A stretch of 8,575 nt of DNA. Origin: Rubrobacter sp. Lineage in GTDB: Bacteria > Actinomycetota > Rubrobacteria > Rubrobacterales > Rubrobacteraceae. How positions within the stretch are numbered: position 1 is the first letter of the stretch; each line of letters begins with the position of its first letter. The position numbers and the translations under genes are program-made. Shown here piece by piece: positions 6,926-8,575 of the stretch. The notes under the pieces are model-generated. The model was not told the origin of the DNA and did not search any database. It saw nothing but the letters and a program-made list of their open reading frames with translations. The DNA is taken from assembly GCA_020253895.1 (NCBI GenBank), contig JADDKG010000019.1, positions 1 through 8,575 of the forward strand. Reading direction: 5' to 3'.

Positions 6926-8038
6926 ATGGAAAAAGCACAGCACAGACCCCGGATAGAGACTCTAGCTTGCCCCCACGAAGATTGCCAACTTTACTCAAGG
7001 AAGGGAGCGGGAAACCTCACCGTGCGTAAGGTCTACGGCAAGGATCGGATCCGCTACTTGCGTTGCAGCGCTTGCGCGCGCGAATTCTCAGAGCGCAAGG
7101 GAACGGCGCTTTTCAACTCCAAGATCGAGGAGAAGAAGGCCATCTCGGTGGCCGAGCATCTCTCGGAGGGAGTTTCGACGAAAGGGACCTCCCGTTTGGT
7201 CGGGGTGAGTGCCGAGGCGGTAAGGAGGTTGAGAAGGAACCTCGGAGGCCACGCCAAAAACTTCCACGATGAACGGGTCAGGGAACTCGAGAGCACCTCG
7301 GTAGAGATGGACGAACGTTGGGGGTACGTAAGCAGCAAGAAGGAGCCCTATTGGGAAGCTACCGCCATCGATCCCGAAAGTCGCCTCCTGATCAGCTTTG
7401 TAACGGGAGAGAGGGACGCCTCACTGATCAAGGAGTTGATGGACTCCACCAAGCAGAGGCTCAAGAACCCGCGGGACCTCCTCGTGATGAGTGATGGACA
7501 CAAAAGCTACGAGAGCCTCTTCCCTTCCATCTTCGGAGAGCCCTATCGTCCGGCGCGCAAGGGAGAAAGAGGCCGCTTTCCAAAGCTCAGGCATCGCATT
7601 CCTAGAACGCTTGCTCACCTGCAACTCATCAAGCGTCGCCAGGGTGGAAGGGTTGTGGAAGTGATCAGCCAGGCGGCACATGGCAGTTGGAAGAGAGTGA
7701 ACTCCGAGTTGGAGAAGCTGGGCTACGAAAAGCCCAATCTCTCGGCCATCGAGCGCCAAAATGGCACTTCGAGGAGGATGAACGCCTATCTGGTGAGAAA
7801 GAGCCTGGCCTTCGCCAGGAAAGAGGAAAGTAGAGAGGCTCTGGGATGGTTCTCAACGGTCGTCTACAACTTCTGCCGCCCACAAAGAGGACTGAGGAGG
7901 CCATTGTTGAGTAGCCTGGAGGGCGGAAGACGTTACGAGCAGCGCACACCGGCGATGGCCGCGGAACTCACCGGCTTCATTTGGACGGTAGCCGATGTGC
8001 TTTGCACTCCTGTTTATCCGGCGGGAGGTACGAGATAA
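6926..8038 (+). CDS. IS1-family DDE transposase
   Basis: 370 residues from ATG 6926; GTG 6917 would add three. The start is unsure because no good ribosome binding site sits at the right distance (GGGAAAGGGG at 6890-6899 is too far). An N-terminal zinc finger is formed by Cys15, Cys20, Cys47 and Cys50, followed by a helix-turn-helix-like stretch (about 70-105, SKIEEKKAISVAEHLSEG to VSAEAVRRLRRN). The DDE triad is probably Asp129 (VEMDERWGY), Asp190 (VMSDGHKSY) and Glu276 (SAIERQNGT). The segment from IERQNGT to RKSLAFARKEE closely follows the IS1 pattern IERHN...RKSLSFSK. The frame is intact, so the element may be active. It binds the element ends and cuts and joins DNA. Codon use is less GC-biased than in the host genes. 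The TAA is within the right inverted repeat. Confidence 0.93.
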   Translation: MEKAQHRPRIETLACPHEDCQLYSRKGAGNLTVRKVYGKDRIRYLRCSACAREFSERKGTALFNSKIEEKKAISVAEHLSEGVSTKGTSRLVGVSAEAVRRLRRNLGGHAKNFHDERVRELESTSVEMDERWGYVSSKKEPYWEATAIDPESRLLISFVTGERDASLIKELMDSTKQRLKNPRDLLVMSDGHKSYESLFPSIFGEPYRPARKGERGRFPKLRHRIPRTLAHLQLIKRRQGGRVVEVISQAAHGSWKRVNSELEKLGYEKPNLSAIERQNGTSRRMNAYLVRKSLAFARKEESREALGWFSTVVYNFCRPQRGLRRPLLSSLEGGRRYEQRTPAMAAELTGFIWTVADVLCTPVYPAGGTR

Positions 8039-8053
8039 TCACACGCTACTACC
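8032..8053 (-). repeat. Right terminal inverted repeat of the IS
   Basis: The reverse complement of 6859-6880 with three mismatches. It includes the last three codons' overlap with the transposase stop (TAA 8036-8038). Confidence 0.92.
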
Positions 8054-8062
8054 TCCTATCCG
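8054..8062 (+). repeat. Right copy of the target-site duplication, with one extra base
   Basis: TCCTATCCG corresponds to the left TCTATCCG plus one C. Either the repair of the insertion or a later mutation added a base. The alternative reading is a 7-bp duplication CTATCCG with the element ending at 8055. Confidence 0.65.
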
Positions 8063-8416
8063 CTAGAGGCCTCTTTAAAGCAGAAGATAGAGACCATAGC
8101 CAAGGAGGTCTATGGGGCAGAAGGGGTTGAGTACGACCAGGAAGCTTCAAGGCAGCTAGAGAGCTATGAGAGGGCTGGCTTTGGGAGGCTTCCTGTGTGC
8201 ATAGCCAAAACCCACCTCTCCATCTCCTCAGATCCTGCTCTCAAAGGGGCGCCGAGGGGGTGGAAGCTACCGGTGAGGGAGGTGAGGGCCTCTGTTGGGG
8301 CTGGGTTCATCTACCCCATCTGCGGGCAGATGCGCACCATGCCGGGGCTTCCCTCAAACCCTGCTGCACAAAACATAGACCTGGATCCTTCCGGTAACGT
8401 CGTGTGGCTGTTTTGA
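8063..8416 (+). pseudogene. fhs: Formate-tetrahydrofolate ligase, C-terminal 117 codons cut off by the IS
   Basis: Homology resumes immediately after the duplication, in a different frame from the upstream part: LEASLKQKIETIAKEVYG follows ...SFRFLYP of the left piece without a gap. Later Fhs landmarks are VCIAKTHLSISSDP (residues 45-58 of the fragment), GAGFIYPICGQMRTMPGLPSNPAA (79-102; PLCG.M.TMPGLP in the family) and the terminal IDLDPSGNVVWLF. Joining codons ending at 6858 with those starting at 8063 rebuilds a 583-residue protein with no frame error. The only internal restart is GTG 8195 (within VCIAKTHLS), which would make a short, surely non-functional peptide. No sign of decay beyond the insertion, so the event looks recent. 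Confidence 0.92.
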
Positions 8417-8438
8417 GGTGGATGGTGGCGAGCGAGGG

Positions 8439-8444
8439 TACAAT
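8439..8444 (+). promoter_or_regulatory. Candidate -10 element upstream of the GcvT-family gene
   Basis: TACAAT matches TATAAT at 5 of 6 positions and lies 44 nt before the next start codon, between fhs and that gene. The best -35 candidate, TTGAGG (8413-8418), is 20 nt away, longer than ideal. If real, it would let the downstream gene escape polarity from the IS. Weak evidence. Confidence 0.3.
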
Positions 8445-8487
8445 GGTTTCTGGCTGAGAGGCCGTCAGGGCCGGGAAGGAGGCATCC

Positions 8488-8575
8488 GTGGCTGAGAGAA
8501 GGACGCCGCTGTACGACTTTCACCTGCGCGCGGCGCGGGGGATCGTCCGGGGTGGCGGCGACTACATGTTCCCCA
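8488..8575 (+). CDS. Start of a GcvT-family (aminomethyltransferase / THF-dependent O-demethylase-like) protein (partial, runs off the right edge)
   Basis: Only the first 29 codons are present. GTG 8488 is preceded by a strong GGAAGGAGG site (8474-8482) with 5-nt spacing. RRTPLYDFHLRAARG resembles the N-terminus of glycine-cleavage T proteins (.TPLYD.H...GA..), and GGGDYMFP replaces the usual DFAGW.MP. GcvT-family enzymes transfer one-carbon groups to THF; relatives include the LigM and DesA aryl O-demethylases, DmdA and dimethylglycine/sarcosine enzymes. The changed segment and the neighbours (metF, fhs, pca operon) favour a demethylase over glycine cleavage, but 29 residues cannot settle it. 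No other gcv genes are seen nearby. Confidence 0.6.
   Translation, partial: MAERRTPLYDFHLRAARGIVRGGGDYMFP

Larger units (their letters stand above)
6859..8053 (+). mobile_element. IS1-family insertion sequence inserted in fhs
   Basis: An element of about 1195 bp with 22-bp terminal inverted repeats matching at 19 positions: both ends begin GGTAGTA and end GATTATCTC, differing only in the middle. It begins with GGT like IS1 and encodes a single DDE transposase with an IS1-type zinc finger. Unlike classical IS1 there is no frameshift between two ORFs, which fits the subgroup of longer IS1-family elements with one continuous transposase. An 8-bp duplication flanks it, imperfect by one inserted C on the right. 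Its GC content is visibly lower than that of the pca genes. The right end may instead be placed at 8054 or 8055 depending on how the duplication is read. The transposase stop codon lies inside the right inverted repeat. Confidence 0.92.

Noticed and set aside
6859..7029. Functional Fhs with a new C-terminus supplied by the IS (56 extra codons)
   Set aside because: The tail is in a non-coding frame of the element and cannot replace the missing conserved C-terminal domain; treated as a truncated pseudogene.
8417..8487. Glycine, TPP or THF riboswitch before the GcvT-family gene (a CTGAGAG and a GGCC/GGCC pair are present)
   Set aside because: The gap is about 70 nt, too short, and the conserved cores of these riboswitches are not present.

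Overview
The window is a high-GC stretch with tightly packed plus-strand genes, GTG and TTG starts, 4-nt stop/start overlaps and many GGAGG-type ribosome binding sites. Gene content (an actinobacterial-style protocatechuate pathway plus folate one-carbon genes) and codon style fit a thermophilic actinobacterium such as Rubrobacter. That assignment is inference from style and content, not a database match.

Region 1 (2-4272) is a protocatechuate (beta-ketoadipate) catabolic operon read left to right: the end of a thiolase (pcaF-like), pcaH and pcaG (the two subunits of protocatechuate 3,4-dioxygenase), pcaB (cycloisomerase), pcaD (enol-lactone hydrolase) and pcaC (4-carboxymuconolactone decarboxylase). 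H/G, G/B and D/C overlap by 4 nt (ATGA or TTGA) and B/D are 2 nt apart, so translation is probably coupled. Together they open the protocatechuate ring, convert it to beta-ketoadipate, and (thiolase) cleave its CoA ester to succinyl-CoA and acetyl-CoA. pcaB carries an in-frame amber codon at 1995-1997, with clear homology on both sides, so as written it is broken.

Region 2 (4273-4489) is a short intergenic control region. It holds a stem-loop after pcaC, a conspicuous AT-rich block with a 12-nt-period repeat overlapping a TTGACA promoter, and an 8-bp perfect hairpin just downstream of the predicted transcription start.

Region 3 (4490-8575) is a folate C1 cluster in a different codon style: a divergent methylenetetrahydrofolate reductase (metF-like), formate-tetrahydrofolate ligase (fhs), and the start of a GcvT-family gene at the right edge. 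Next to a protocatechuate operon this set suggests tetrahydrofolate-dependent O-demethylation of methoxylated aromatics (vanillate to protocatechuate). In that scheme a GcvT/LigM-like enzyme loads the methyl group on THF, MetF oxidises it, and Fhs releases formate with ATP recovery.

fhs is split after codon 466 by an IS1-family insertion sequence (6859-8053, about 1.2 kb). The element has 19/22-matching terminal inverted repeats, a slightly imperfect 8-bp target duplication and one uninterrupted DDE transposase gene. Removing the element and one copy of the duplication restores a 583-codon Fhs. Two independent lesions (pcaB amber, fhs::IS) in functionally linked genes are the most notable feature of the window.
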